From assembly GCF_003605435.1 (NCBI RefSeq), contig NZ_QXQB01000002.1, positions 682,001 through 746,000 on the forward strand: a DNA stretch of 64,000 nucleotides, read 5' to 3'. This document shows, one piece after another, positions 1-8,968 of this stretch. Source of the DNA: Paenibacillus pinisoli (GTDB lineage Bacteria; Bacillota; Bacilli; Paenibacillales; Paenibacillaceae). The notes beneath the pieces were generated by a model. That model was not told where the DNA came from. It made no database searches and was given only the letters and a program-made list of their open reading frames with translations. The translations under genes and the position numbers were made by a program. Positions within the stretch are counted from its first letter, which is position 1; each line of letters begins with the position of its first letter.

Positions 1-1093
1 TCAGATCCTTCTCAAGAGGGAGCCGGCTGTCCTCGCATTCCAGCACAAGCCGGATCCCCTTTGGCGCTACGATGTGCTTGAGCGACGGCTCCAGCTCCAT
101 CACGATATCCATCATATTGTCCGGCTTCATCTGGAACTGATGGTCCTTCAGCAGAATCAAGTCCATCAGCTTGGTTGCGAGCGCTTCAAGCCGCTTGCCC
201 TCGCTGTAGATGGCATTCAAGCCTTCCAGAAAGGTAGCCTCATCGTATTTGGTCGATCTCATATAATTGGCATAACCGATTATGGAAGTCAGCGGCGTCT
301 TCAACTCATGCGTAATATTGTTGATGAACCTCTGCTTCTCGCCGTTATTGCGCTCCAGCTCGTTGATCTTGTCTTCCACAACTGAAGCCATCTCATTAAA
401 GTTAGCCGCCAGCACTCCAATCTCGTCCCTGGACTTCAACTGCACCCGCTCCGAGAAGTCGCCTTGCGCGATCTCCTTCGCTGTCTTCACCATCCTCTCG
501 ATCGGCTTGGTCAAGCCCTTGCTGATCAAGAACATGACGATAATATAGATCAGGCACGCCACAATATCCATTTGCGCAAAAAACGTATATTGCTCCATCC
601 GCTCCGTATACAGCGGGGTTACATCCTTGATATACGTAAAGATATAGTTCTTCTTGTTAATGTCCGTCACATTCGTCGTAAAGAGCAGCGTGCGCTCTCC
701 GATATCCCGCAGTATATATTTGATCTCGCCAGGCTCCAGCTCCTCGCGTTCCTCGCGTTCCCGCGGCATGGTGAAGTCCAGATTGCTGAACACGGTCTTG
801 TCCTTGTCGTCGGCAATATCCAGATAGCTGCCCTGGTCGCTGTTGCGCCTGACGAACTCGCTGGCAATATTCGTGAGCACGGTCTTCTCATAATCGATGG
901 AATCATAAATGCGCAAGATCGGCACAACGGCATTTACGCTGGAATTGATGCTCATATTCGCGCTTAGCGTATTGTTGATCTCCTGCTGCAGCATCTTGCT
1001 GTGATTGCGCTCGATAACCATGATGGAGGCCGCGTTAAAAATAATAATGAAGGTCAGAATGGAGAACAGGCATATTTTTTGCCAAAATTTCAT
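1..1093 (-). CDS. Sensor histidine kinase, C-terminus cut off by the window edge
   Basis: Membrane histidine kinase that should phosphorylate the response regulator encoded just upstream. Reading leftward from the ATG at 1093 gives about 364 residues. There is an N-terminal membrane segment (about 7-25), an extracytoplasmic domain of about 140 residues, and a second membrane segment ending in a HAMP linker. A HisKA dimerisation domain follows with the phospho-acceptor His in NNLTHELKTPLTS. The ATP-binding domain lies beyond base 1. The start is only 3 bp after the regulator stop codon, so the two genes form an operon. The stimulus cannot be told from sequence. Confidence 0.9.
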   Translation of the reverse strand, partial: MKFWQKICLFSILTFIIIFNAASIMVIERNHSKMLQQEINNTLSANMSINSSVNAVVPILRIYDSIDYEKTVLTNIASEFVRRNSDQGSYLDIADDKDKTVFSNLDFTMPREREEREELEPGEIKYILRDIGERTLLFTTNVTDINKKNYIFTYIKDVTPLYTERMEQYTFFAQMDIVACLIYIIVMFLISKGLTKPIERMVKTAKEIAQGDFSERVQLKSRDEIGVLAANFNEMASVVEDKINELERNNGEKQRFINNITHELKTPLTSIIGYANYMRSTKYDEATFLEGLNAIYSEGKRLEALATKLMDLILLKDHQFQMKPDNMMDIVMELEPSLKHIVAPKGIRLVLECEDSRLPLEKDL

Positions 1094-1096
1094 CCG

Positions 1097-1753
1097 TTAA
1101 TCCTCCAGCCTGTATCCGATCTTATAGATCGTTTTGATCTGATCCTGCAGATTCAGCTTCTTCCTGAGCGACTTGATATGCATGTCCACCGTGCGGGTCT
1201 CCCCGTAGAAATCGCCGCCCCATACCTTCTCGATGAACTGCTCGCGGGAGAGGGCGATATTTTTATTTTTGAGCAACACAAGGAGCAATTCGTATTCCTT
1301 GGGCGTCAGCTCGACAACCTCCTGGCTGACCGTTACTTCCCGCTTGTCCACGTAGACTTCGATATTCTGGAACGATAGAACCGATTCCTCCTTGCCATAC
1401 CGGCGGAGCACGGTCTCCATGCGGGCCAGCAGCTCAATCGCCTCGAACGGCTTGACCATATAGTCATCCGCTCCCAGCTTCAGGCCGTTCACTTTGTCGA
1501 AGACGGCGTTTTTGGCCGTCAGAAAAATAACCGGAATGTTCATCGGCCGAATCTTCTCCATCAGCTCGAAGCCGTCCATGCGCGGGATCATGACATCCAG
1601 CAGAATGAGATCGAACCGGTCTCCTTTGATCCGCTCCAGCGCGTCCATTCCGTCATAGACTTGTTCCGTCTCATAGCCGACAAGGGTCAGATTCATTTTG
1701 ATAATATTGGATATATGAATTTCGTCCTCGACGATCAGTATGCGTTTCTTCAT
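1097..1753 (-). CDS. OmpR/PhoB-family response regulator
   Basis: DNA-binding response regulator of 218 aa, a normal length for the family. The receiver domain (about 4-115) has the acidic pair near residue 10, phospho-acceptor Asp53 in LLDVMIPRMDG, and a conserved Lys in DDYMVKPF. The C-terminal winged helix (about 125-217) contains ELTPKEYELL and the closing RTVDMHIKSLRKKL and GYRLED motifs. It is first in an operon with the histidine kinase that begins 3 bp downstream. Target genes are unknown. Confidence 0.93.
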   Translation of the reverse strand: MKKRILIVEDEIHISNIIKMNLTLVGYETEQVYDGMDALERIKGDRFDLILLDVMIPRMDGFELMEKIRPMNIPVIFLTAKNAVFDKVNGLKLGADDYMVKPFEAIELLARMETVLRRYGKEESVLSFQNIEVYVDKREVTVSQEVVELTPKEYELLLVLLKNKNIALSREQFIEKVWGGDFYGETRTVDMHIKSLRKKLNLQDQIKTIYKIGYRLED

Positions 1754-1902
1754 CTTCGTCCTCCCCGCTCCTCTTGTAGGGCCGACTATCTCTATTGTAT
1801 AAGAGCAGCGCCGCCGGCTGGAGCATCAATTTCTTCCACTCTTCTCTCAACATAGCATAGTTGGAGGAGCCAAGGAAAGCCCGCCAGAAAATGCAGCATA
1901 GC

Positions 1903-1946
1903 AAAAAAGCCCGGCAGCCGCTTCCTAAGAAGCGCTGCCGGACTTG
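1903..1946 (-). terminator. Rho-independent terminator after aroC
   Basis: On the minus strand a long GC-rich stem (AAGTCCGGCAGC pairing with GCTGCCGGGCTT around an AAGAAGC/GCTTCC-type inner part) is followed by a run of six T. It lies about 20 bp after the aroC stop codon. Confidence 0.85.
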
Positions 1947-1964
1947 ATGCGGATAGGCTGTCGC

Positions 1965-3020
1965 TTACCCGTGCAATGCCGCTTGTCTCTTGTAGTGGTC
2001 TTCCAATACGAGACATGCCATCGCCTCAACAACAGGTACGATACGCGGACAGATGCAAGGATCATGTCTGCCTTCCGTGCGGATCTCACGCTCTTCGCCC
2101 TCTTTGTTGATCGTCCGTTGAGGAGACGAAATCGATGAAGTCGGCTTGACCGCTACCCGGAAGATTATCTCTTCGCCAGTGCTGATGCCGCCGACGATGC
2201 CCCCTGCGTGGTTGGTCAGGAATCCGTTCTTATCCATCGCGTCGTTATGCTCGCTGCCCTGCATAGACGCTGCTGCGAAGCCTTCGCCGAACTCAATGCC
2301 TTTCACCGCACCGATGGACAGCATCGCCTTCGCCAGCTCGGCATCCAGCTTATCGAAGGTCGGTTCGCCGATGCCCGGGGCTACGCCTCTGATCCGGCAT
2401 TCCACGATACCGCCGCAGCTATCGCCGATTGCAGCCAGCGCTTCGATCTTCTCGACCATCCTCACAGCCGCATCGGGATCGCATGCCCGGACAGGATTCT
2501 TCTCGATAATGCTCTCGTCGAAGGTCTCGCACTTGATATCGCCAACTTGAGTCGTATAAGCAACGATGGATACCCCTCTGCCTTCCAGTGACTTGCGGGC
2601 AACCGCTCCGCCTGCAACCCTACCTGCCGTCTCGCGGCCCGACGCTCTGCCGCTTCCGCGGTAATCGCGGTGTCCGTACTTCTGATCATATGTGAAGTCG
2701 GCATGTCCCGGACGATACAGCAGCTTAATATCGCTGTAAGCTTCGGGCCTCATATCCGTGTTCTGCAATTGAATGCTGAGCGGAGCTCCTGTCGTCTTGC
2801 CCTCGAATACGCCGGACAGAATACGGATCGTGTCGTATTCCTTCCGCGGCGTGGTGACAGAGGATTGGCCCGGCTTCCTGCGGTCCATCTGCACCTGAAT
2901 GTAGGCCTCATCTATCTCCATTCCAGGCGTTACGCCGTCGACAATAACACCGACTGCAACGCCATGGGATTCGCCAAACGTCGTAATTTTGAATCGTTCT
3001 CCGAATGTGCTTCCCGCCAT
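1965..3020 (-). CDS. aroC: Chorismate synthase, enterobacterial/clostridial type
   Basis: Converts 5-enolpyruvylshikimate-3-phosphate to chorismate, using reduced FMN, as the last shared step of aromatic amino acid synthesis. The 351-aa protein starts MAGSTFGERFKITTFGESHG and carries the family signatures GESHG, RPGHADFTYDQKYGHRDYRG and GSGRASGRETAGRVAGG, plus GRHDPC near the C-terminus. The N-terminus and length match the E. coli-type enzyme, not the Bacillus AroF form of about 390 aa beginning MRYLTAGESHG. It stands alone, not in an aro/trp operon, so a second chorismate synthase elsewhere in the genome is possible. A GAGGTGA ribosome site precedes the ATG, and a terminator follows at 1903-1946. 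Confidence 0.95.
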   Translation of the reverse strand: MAGSTFGERFKITTFGESHGVAVGVIVDGVTPGMEIDEAYIQVQMDRRKPGQSSVTTPRKEYDTIRILSGVFEGKTTGAPLSIQLQNTDMRPEAYSDIKLLYRPGHADFTYDQKYGHRDYRGSGRASGRETAGRVAGGAVARKSLEGRGVSIVAYTTQVGDIKCETFDESIIEKNPVRACDPDAAVRMVEKIEALAAIGDSCGGIVECRIRGVAPGIGEPTFDKLDAELAKAMLSIGAVKGIEFGEGFAAASMQGSEHNDAMDKNGFLTNHAGGIVGGISTGEEIIFRVAVKPTSSISSPQRTINKEGEEREIRTEGRHDPCICPRIVPVVEAMACLVLEDHYKRQAALHG

Positions 3021-3103
3021 CGTGATTCACCTCGTTAAATTTTTATCCTGCTCTTATTGTAGTCAATGATTTGAGATTAATGAAATCACAATTTCCTATA
3101 GCA

Positions 3104-3124
3104 GCTATAGATCGAATCTATAGC
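3104..3124. promoter_or_regulatory. Perfect 21-bp dyad between aroC and a Nudix gene
   Basis: GCTATAGAT-CGA-ATCTATAGC is a perfect 9-bp inverted repeat with a 3-bp centre, and a further CTATAG lies just left of it. It sits in the divergent region between the two starts. It resembles a repressor operator, but no regulator gene is adjacent. Confidence 0.5.
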
Positions 3125-3197
3125 ATCATGAAATGGCAACCATTCCAGCCAGACATGCGTTTAAGGGATATTCGAGCTTTTTGAGGAGGAAGGGATT

Positions 3198-3815
3198 ATG
3201 GAGATCAAGTGGCTGGAGTGGGCCAAGGGGATTCAGGCTATTGCGCAGACTGGCCTGACTTATTCGAAGGATGTATACGATATCGAACGGTATGAACAAT
3301 TGCGCCAGCTCAGCATCGACATCTTATCCGGCTATACCGATGCGGGGATCGACAAGATCAAGCTGACCTTCGCCAGCGATACGGGCTATGCGACGCCGAA
3401 GGTGGATGTCCGCGCGGTTGTTTTCCAGGATGAGCGGATTCTGCTCGTCCGCGAAAAAATCGACGGCGCATGGTCGCTGCCTGGCGGCTGGGCCGATGTG
3501 GGGCTATCCGCTTCCGAAGTGGCCGTCAAGGAAGTCGAGGAAGAATCCGGCTACCTCGTTGCGCCGATCCGGCTGCTGGCCGTTCTCGATAAGAAATTTC
3601 ATGACCATCCGCCTGAGCCTTACCATGTCTATAAGATGTTCATCCAATGCCGGATTGTCGGTGGCGAGGCGCTTAGCGGCATCGAGACAAGCGAGGTTGC
3701 CTTCTACGGCATCGACGAATTGCCTCAGCTGTCACTGGAGCGGAATACGGAAGCCCAGGTTAAGACCATGTTCCAGTTCTTATATAATCCCAATAAAGAG
3801 ACGATGCTGGATTGA
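3198..3815 (+). CDS. Nudix hydrolase with N-terminal NUDIX_N domain
   Basis: Pyrophosphohydrolase of 205 aa acting on an unidentified nucleoside-diphosphate-linked substrate. Residues about 1-60 form the helical extension of the subfamily annotated as hydrolase of X-linked moiety. The Nudix fold follows, with LPGGWADVGLSASEVAVKEV and then EEESGY. In this box the usual Glu after the first five variable positions is Leu and the usual Arg is Lys. Such changes are typical of this subfamily, so activity is not excluded. GAGGAGGAAGGG lies upstream of the ATG. The gene diverges from aroC across the 3104-3124 dyad. Confidence 0.88.
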   Translation: MEIKWLEWAKGIQAIAQTGLTYSKDVYDIERYEQLRQLSIDILSGYTDAGIDKIKLTFASDTGYATPKVDVRAVVFQDERILLVREKIDGAWSLPGGWADVGLSASEVAVKEVEEESGYLVAPIRLLAVLDKKFHDHPPEPYHVYKMFIQCRIVGGEALSGIETSEVAFYGIDELPQLSLERNTEAQVKTMFQFLYNPNKETMLD

Positions 3816-3852
3816 GATTCCCTTTGCCCAGCGTGATGAGATGCCGCGCACG

Positions 3853-4299
3853 CTAAACTTTGCCTTCTTTCAGCCCTTCCACCGCTTTGCGAATGCGGCG
3901 CTCGCGCGTCTCCACCGTCTTGGCTTGTTCAATTTGATACACAATCCGATTCTGGTTGCTGTAGCTCAAGCCGGCGAAGAAAGCTGCCGCTGCCTCCTCC
4001 TGAGCCAGCACCGCTGCCAGATCATCGGGCACTGTGATCTCTCGTGGCTCCATATCCAACGCCAGCTCCACCTCCACGACATCGCCAGCTGCAACTCCGG
4101 CGCCTTGGCGATTCTCCGCATTCAGCGGCACCATGAATTTGCCGCCCATAACCGCAACCGTACTGCGATACGTATAACCGCCGATGGTCACGACTACAGG
4201 CGGTTTCTTCCCTTTTCCCAGAGACTCGACGACTTCACCGGGCACCTCGAAGCCCGTTGCCGTCTTGCCTCCCAATATAATCTCCGTCTTGAATTTCAT
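3853..4299 (-). CDS. DUF1905/YdeI-like (OmdA) domain protein
   Basis: Small cytoplasmic protein of 148 aa with no signal peptide. Residues about 1-90 match the DUF1905 beta-barrel (PGEVVESLGKGKKPPVVVTI, YRSTVAVMGGKFMVPL). Residues about 95-145 match the YdeI/OmpD-associated helical tail (LSYSNQNRIVYQIEQAK followed by TRERRIRKAVEGL). Biochemical function is unknown for the family. AAGGAGAATG precedes the start. It converges with the Nudix gene, with only 37 bp between the stop codons. Confidence 0.8.
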   Translation of the reverse strand: MKFKTEIILGGKTATGFEVPGEVVESLGKGKKPPVVVTIGGYTYRSTVAVMGGKFMVPLNAENRQGAGVAAGDVVEVELALDMEPREITVPDDLAAVLAQEEAAAAFFAGLSYSNQNRIVYQIEQAKTVETRERRIRKAVEGLKEGKV

Positions 4300-4347
4300 G
4301 GGACATTCTCCTTCTATGGCAAGCCGCTGGCTGCTCCGTTATCTGCG

Positions 4348-4743
4348 CTATACCTTCTGCTTATCCTTATTGTTCAGTATATTATCCTCCAGCACGGCAA
4401 ACTTGTCGCCGTACTCCCGAATAATATGGAGCTCGCCCCAATTGCACAAGGCATCCAATATAGAGCGAAGACTGCTGCCGTATTCGCTGAGCTCATATTC
4501 GACCTTGGGAGGCACCTGGTTATAGACGATCCGGTTCACGATACCGTCATCCTCCAGCTCTCTCAGCTGCTGCGTCAGCATCTTCTGGGTAATGCCCGGC
4601 ATCAAGCGCTTCAGATCGCTTGTCCGCTTCTTGCCATGCGTCAGATGGCACAGGATGACACACTTCCACTTGCCGCCAATGACCTCCAGCGTCGCTTCAA
4701 CCGAGATGTTATATTTTTTCTTTTGTACCGCTTCTGTCTCCAT
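4348..4743 (-). CDS. ytcD: HxlR-family transcriptional regulator, YtcD-like
   Basis: Winged-helix DNA-binding protein of 131 aa. The HxlR core is VIGGKWKCVILCHLTHGKKR, then LKRLMPGITQKMLTQQLREL, then VEYELSEYGSSL. The start is placed at 4743 because AAGGAGG lies 7 bp upstream; an in-frame ATG further upstream would overlap that ribosome site. It is divergent from an MFS transporter and an aldo-keto reductase, the same arrangement as ytcD-ytbD-ytbE in Bacillus subtilis. It therefore probably represses those genes through the shared intergenic region. Confidence 0.87.
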   Translation of the reverse strand: METEAVQKKKYNISVEATLEVIGGKWKCVILCHLTHGKKRTSDLKRLMPGITQKMLTQQLRELEDDGIVNRIVYNQVPPKVEYELSEYGSSLRSILDALCNWGELHIIREYGDKFAVLEDNILNNKDKQKV

Positions 4744-4771
4744 TATGCTTCCTCCTTGCTTCACGCTATGG

Positions 4772-4810
4772 GCACTTTTCAGTACCTATATCACTTGAAA
4801 GTGCGTACTG
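4772..4810. promoter_or_regulatory. Candidate HxlR operator in the ytcD/ytbD intergenic region
   Basis: GCACTTTTCAGTAC at 4772-4785 is followed by GAAAGTGCGTACTG at 4797-4810. The two blocks form interleaved inverted repeats (GCACTTT/AAAGTGC and CAGTAC/GTACTG) with half-sites about 25 bp apart. They lie between the divergent starts, where an HxlR dimer would control both directions. Confidence 0.55.
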
Positions 4811-4885
4811 TTCATTTTGATCTGTGTCATTGATAATAGCACTTACCGGCCGGATATCACAATACGACAGAGTAGGAGTGGACCC

Positions 4886-6097
4886 ATGACAACAGAGAAA
4901 AAAAACAGCCTGCTGGCGCTGCTTGCTTTGGCTATCAGCGCCTTTGCCATTGGAACGACCGAGTTTATCAGCGTGGGACTGCTTCCGCTCATCGCCGATG
5001 ACCTTCATATATCCGTCACTACCGCCGGGTTGACGGTGACCTTATATGCGCTGGGCGTTGCGTTCGGAGCGCCGGTGCTCACGTCCATGACTTCACAGGT
5101 ATCCCGGAAGAGGCTGCTCTTCTGGATTATGATCGTATTTATCGCGGGGAATATGCTGGCCGCCACCGCAGGAAGCGTGGCCGTTCTGCTTACTGCTCGC
5201 ATCATCTCGGCATTGTCGCACGGCGTCTTCATGTCGATCGGCTCCACGATTGCCGCAGATCTCGTGCCGGAGAACCGCCGTGCCAGCGCGATCTCCATCA
5301 TGTTCTCAGGACTTACCGTCGCTACGGTTACAGGCGTGCCGCTCGGCACCTTCATCGGCCAGCAGCTCGGCTGGCGCGCAGCTTTCGTCGCCATTGTCGC
5401 GGTAGGTGTAGTCGCTTTGCTGGCGAATATGCTGCTTGTGCCCTCCAATCTTCGGAAAGGAGCCAAGGTGCGGCTCGGCGACCAGTGGAAGCTTGTGACG
5501 AACGGCAGGCTGCTGCTTGCCTTTGCGATTACTGCTTTGGGCTATGGAGGAACGTTTGTCGTCTTTACCTATTTATCCCCGCTGCTCCATGATATAACCG
5601 GATTTGGCGAAAAGACTGTTGCTGTTATTCTGCTGCTTTACGGAATTGCCATTGCCATCGGCAACGTAATCGGAGGCAAAGCCGCGAACCGCAAGCCAAT
5701 TCAAGCGCTCTTCTACATGTTTATCGTTCAGGCGGTAGTCCTTGTTGCGCTGGCATTCACCGCGCCGTACAAGATCGCCGGCCTGATCACCATATTCTTT
5801 ATGGGTCTGTTCGCCTTTATGAACGTGCCCGGCTTACAAGTTTATGTCGTGATGCTTGCCGAGCGCTTCGCGCCGGAAGCGAAGGATGTGGCCTCCGCCG
5901 TCAATATCGCCGCCTTCAACGCCGGCATTGCCATCGGCGCGTACCTTGGCGGAGTCATCACCGATTCCATCGGACTCATCCATACCACCTGGATCGGAGC
6001 CATTATGGTAGCGGCTGCTGTCCTGCTGACAGGCTGGGCCCGTATATTGGAGGGGCGAGATCAAGCGTCGTCGCCATTATCCCAGCGGGCATCTTAA
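4886..6097 (+). CDS. ytbD: MFS efflux transporter, AraJ/YtbD type
   Basis: Twelve-segment major facilitator (DHA1) permease of 403 aa, probably a proton-driven exporter of a sugar, nucleoside or drug. The first helix carries AISAFAIGTTEFISVGLLP, typical of the AraJ/YdhP group, followed by the loop SQVSRKRLLFW and later the motif GVPLGTFIGQQLGWRAAF. The start is set at 4886 behind AGTAGGAGTGGACCC. It is followed 58 bp later by an aldo-keto reductase, as in B. subtilis ytbD-ytbE, and the divergent HxlR gene is the likely regulator. The substrate is not known. Confidence 0.88.
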   Translation: MTTEKKNSLLALLALAISAFAIGTTEFISVGLLPLIADDLHISVTTAGLTVTLYALGVAFGAPVLTSMTSQVSRKRLLFWIMIVFIAGNMLAATAGSVAVLLTARIISALSHGVFMSIGSTIAADLVPENRRASAISIMFSGLTVATVTGVPLGTFIGQQLGWRAAFVAIVAVGVVALLANMLLVPSNLRKGAKVRLGDQWKLVTNGRLLLAFAITALGYGGTFVVFTYLSPLLHDITGFGEKTVAVILLLYGIAIAIGNVIGGKAANRKPIQALFYMFIVQAVVLVALAFTAPYKIAGLITIFFMGLFAFMNVPGLQVYVVMLAERFAPEAKDVASAVNIAAFNAGIAIGAYLGGVITDSIGLIHTTWIGAIMVAAAVLLTGWARILEGRDQASSPLSQRAS

Positions 6098-6155
6098 TCC
6101 GTATTTTAGAATCATTTGCGCTAAATCAAATACAACTTACTGGAGGAATATCATC

Positions 6156-6998
6156 ATGATGAAACATTTGCAAGACACCGTGACATTACACAATGGCGTA
6201 GCGATGCCGGGGCTGGGACTAGGCGTATTCAAAGTGGAGGAAGGCCCGACTGTTGTCCAGGCGGTGAAGGCAGCTATTGCGAATGGCTACCGCAGCATCG
6301 ATACCGCTGCCATCTATGGCAACGAACAAACGGTAGGCCAAGGCATCCGTGAAGCGCTGGCGGAGAATGCGCTGAGCAGAGAAGACATCTTCGTCACATC
6401 GAAAGTATGGAATTCGGATTTGGGGTATGAAGCGACTTTGGCCGCTTATGAGACAAGCCTGCAAAAGCTGGGGCTGGAATATCTCGACCTCTACCTCATT
6501 CACTGGCCGGTGCAAGGAAAATACAAGGATGCATGGCGCGCCCTGGAGCACTTGTACGAAGCCGGCAAAGTGAAGGCGATTGGCGTCAGCAACTTCCAGA
6601 TTCATCACCTTCAAGATGTGATGGCGGATGCCAAGATTAAGCCCATGATCAATCAGGTAGAGCTTCATCCGCGCTTAACGCAAAAGGAGCTGCTGGGCTT
6701 CACAAGAGAGCACGGCATTCAACTGGAAGCCTGGTCGCCGCTTATGCAAGGCGAGCTGCTGGATAATGAGGTATTGAAGGAGATCGGAGCGAAATACGGC
6801 AAATCGGTCGCTCAAATCATCCTGCGCTGGGATGTGCAGCATGGCATTGTCACCATTCCCAAATCAGTCAAGGAGCACCGGATTATCGAAAATGCTTCCA
6901 TCTTCGACTTCGAGCTAAGTGCAGGGGAAATGGAACAGATTGACGCGCTGAACGAAGACCGCCGCGTAGGTCCGGACCCGGACAACTTCGATTTCTAA
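6156..6998 (+). CDS. ytbE: Aldo/keto reductase, YtbE-like
   Basis: NADPH-dependent reductase of aldehydes and ketones, 280 aa, soluble TIM barrel. Catalytic residues are recognisable: Asp in GYRSIDTAAIYGNE, the Tyr of the same motif, Lys in FVTSKVWNSD and His in LYLIHWPVQGKYKD. Cofactor-binding motifs IPKSVKEHRIIEN and RVGPDPDNF close the sequence. GGAGGA lies before two adjacent ATG codons at 6156 and 6159. It is second in the operon with the MFS gene and is followed by a terminator. A role in detoxifying reactive carbonyls together with the exporter is an inference. Confidence 0.92.
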   Translation: MMKHLQDTVTLHNGVAMPGLGLGVFKVEEGPTVVQAVKAAIANGYRSIDTAAIYGNEQTVGQGIREALAENALSREDIFVTSKVWNSDLGYEATLAAYETSLQKLGLEYLDLYLIHWPVQGKYKDAWRALEHLYEAGKVKAIGVSNFQIHHLQDVMADAKIKPMINQVELHPRLTQKELLGFTREHGIQLEAWSPLMQGELLDNEVLKEIGAKYGKSVAQIILRWDVQHGIVTIPKSVKEHRIIENASIFDFELSAGEMEQIDALNEDRRVGPDPDNFDF

Positions 6999-7035
6999 TC
7001 CGCACCAATCGCAAGCCTGCTCCCTGACATACAGA

Positions 7036-7070
7036 AGACGCCGCTTCCCTGGGAGGAACGGCGTCTTTCT
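7036..7070 (+). terminator. Terminator of the ytbDE operon
   Basis: AGACGCCG pairs perfectly with CGGCGTCT around a 15-nt loop and is followed by TTTCT. It lies 38 bp downstream of the reductase stop codon. Confidence 0.85.
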
Positions 7071-7115
7071 ATCTTGATAATGCAGCTGATTGCATATCTC
7101 GGTCAGGCGCTCAAC

Positions 7116-8888
7116 CTATAAATTCAGCTCCACCATCGATTGCGCCAGCACCGGATAATCGGTAATGATGCCGTCAATCTGGAACTTCAGCACTTCCTTC
7201 ATATTGCGCCTCGTATTGACCGTCCATACCCATACTTCACGCCCGGAAGCATGCGCCTGCTTCACAAGCTGATCCGTCAGCATCACCTGTTCTATCGTGT
7301 AGAAGTCGACATCAAGCGCTGACAGGTTACCGAGCGCAAAATATAAGATCTGCCCAATCTTAATATCAGGGGCAAGCTCCCGTATCTGCTTCAGCGAGTA
7401 GCTGTCGAAGGACTGGATATAGACCTCCTCCTCCATGCCGTAAGCCTGGATCAGATTGACGACTTCCTTCACCAGATCGTCGCCCGGGCCGTATGGCTTC
7501 AGGTCGAGCAGCAGCTTAATGCGCCCCTGCGCTTCTGCCAGCGCATAAGCCAGCGTCGGAATATGGATAGTTTCCATATTCTCGTCCTGCCCGATAACAA
7601 GGCGGCTAAGCTCCTCATAGGTGAGCTCGGACACGCGCTCCGGCACGCCGGCCATACGGCGCAGGCTGTAATCATGATGGAGCACGGCTATGCCGTCTTT
7701 GGTTAATTGAACGTCTACTTCTACCGACTGAATCCCCTTGTCTATTGCGGCATTAATGGATGGAATGGAATTCTCCGGAGCGTTCTCCGCATCCCCTCGA
7801 TGCGCTGAGATGAGCACGTTCCACTTCGCATAGACGAGACTGTCATTGGCTCTGATCCCCACATATACCGCCAGTCCAATGTAGATGACCGCGATGGACG
7901 CGTACAGCAGGCTCGTACGCTTCCTCCCCTTCAAGAAGGCGGCGAATCTCTGCTCCAGCCTGCCAAGTCTGCTCCGGTAGATATGCAGATGATCCTTTGG
8001 CTTCTCGCCCCTTGTATGTCCGAAATAATAGAACAGACGGGTCAAGAAGATCATATTGATCGGGATAAGCAGCAGCGCGAACATATAGGTCAGAATCGAA
8101 GATAGCGTCAAGGAATAATGATTCGTAAACGCCTTAAGCACATTCATATCCATCCACGACGGCAAATAGGAAAGCAAAGAAATCGCCGCGAAGCCGGTGC
8201 CGAATACGACCGCATTCAGGACGAACAGCCAGAAGAACAGCTGAAGCCTTCTCCCCTGCGTCAAGACCTGGCTGCAACGGATCGCTTCCGTAATGGACTT
8301 GCGCTCCAGCATGATATAGTGCAGCACGAATATCCATCGCAGCACCATATAGAGAATGGCAATCAACAGCAGGATATATACAATCGTCATCGTATAAGAG
8401 GCATCGAACACTCTGCTTTGCATGAAGATCGGGAAATTAAACAATGCATAGAAGGAAGCCGATAACGGCGAGTCGATAAAGGGGATCAGCACCAGCAAGA
8501 AAACAAGCAGCTGAATGATGCCGAAGCCAAGCAGCCGCGGCGTCTGGCGCAGCGTCGTAAGGAGGGCATCCGCGATGGTGATTCCCTTGCCAAAGTATCG
8601 CTGCTGGACGAGAATAACGAGGACGCACAATTCAATGAACAGCGCAAAAGAAGCGACCAGGCCGATCATAATGAGCCCGAGCACTCCTTCGTAAGTATAG
8701 CCAATCTTATATACCTCGCCGTTCAGCAGCGAGCCGGAGCCGACTACGGTTAATATCCGGTTGAAGATAAACGTAATAACGGGAATGATAATGACGCTCG
8801 TAAGCAGCATGTACAAATATTCAAAGAGCAGCAGCTTGGTGTATGAGGCGCGGAAATCGCGAATGCTTCTGCCGAGCAACCTGAGCAT
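7116..8888 (-). CDS. Membrane-anchored glycerophosphodiester phosphodiesterase
   Basis: Two-part protein of 590 aa. Residues about 1-330 hold six to eight hydrophobic segments typical of the GDPD membrane-domain family. After a last membrane segment near 325-345, a GDPD catalytic barrel begins with LISAHRGDAENAPENSIPSI. It contains the metal and catalytic residues in HRG, ENS and EVDVQLTKDG, then VLHHD, and ends with VWTVN and DGIITDYP. The enzyme should split glycerophosphodiesters to glycerol-3-phosphate and an alcohol at the outer membrane face. It may act on phospholipid head groups or teichoic acid. It is monocistronic as far as can be seen. Confidence 0.92.
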   Translation of the reverse strand: MLRLLGRSIRDFRASYTKLLLFEYLYMLLTSVIIIPVITFIFNRILTVVGSGSLLNGEVYKIGYTYEGVLGLIMIGLVASFALFIELCVLVILVQQRYFGKGITIADALLTTLRQTPRLLGFGIIQLLVFLLVLIPFIDSPLSASFYALFNFPIFMQSRVFDASYTMTIVYILLLIAILYMVLRWIFVLHYIMLERKSITEAIRCSQVLTQGRRLQLFFWLFVLNAVVFGTGFAAISLLSYLPSWMDMNVLKAFTNHYSLTLSSILTYMFALLLIPINMIFLTRLFYYFGHTRGEKPKDHLHIYRSRLGRLEQRFAAFLKGRKRTSLLYASIAVIYIGLAVYVGIRANDSLVYAKWNVLISAHRGDAENAPENSIPSINAAIDKGIQSVEVDVQLTKDGIAVLHHDYSLRRMAGVPERVSELTYEELSRLVIGQDENMETIHIPTLAYALAEAQGRIKLLLDLKPYGPGDDLVKEVVNLIQAYGMEEEVYIQSFDSYSLKQIRELAPDIKIGQILYFALGNLSALDVDFYTIEQVMLTDQLVKQAHASGREVWVWTVNTRRNMKEVLKFQIDGIITDYPVLAQSMVELNL

Positions 8889-8968
8889 GTGAATTCATCC
8901 TATCTGTGGAAGATGGTTACACACCCATTATACCCTCCAAGCCGCCGCTCCTTGAAGCGATTTTTTGT

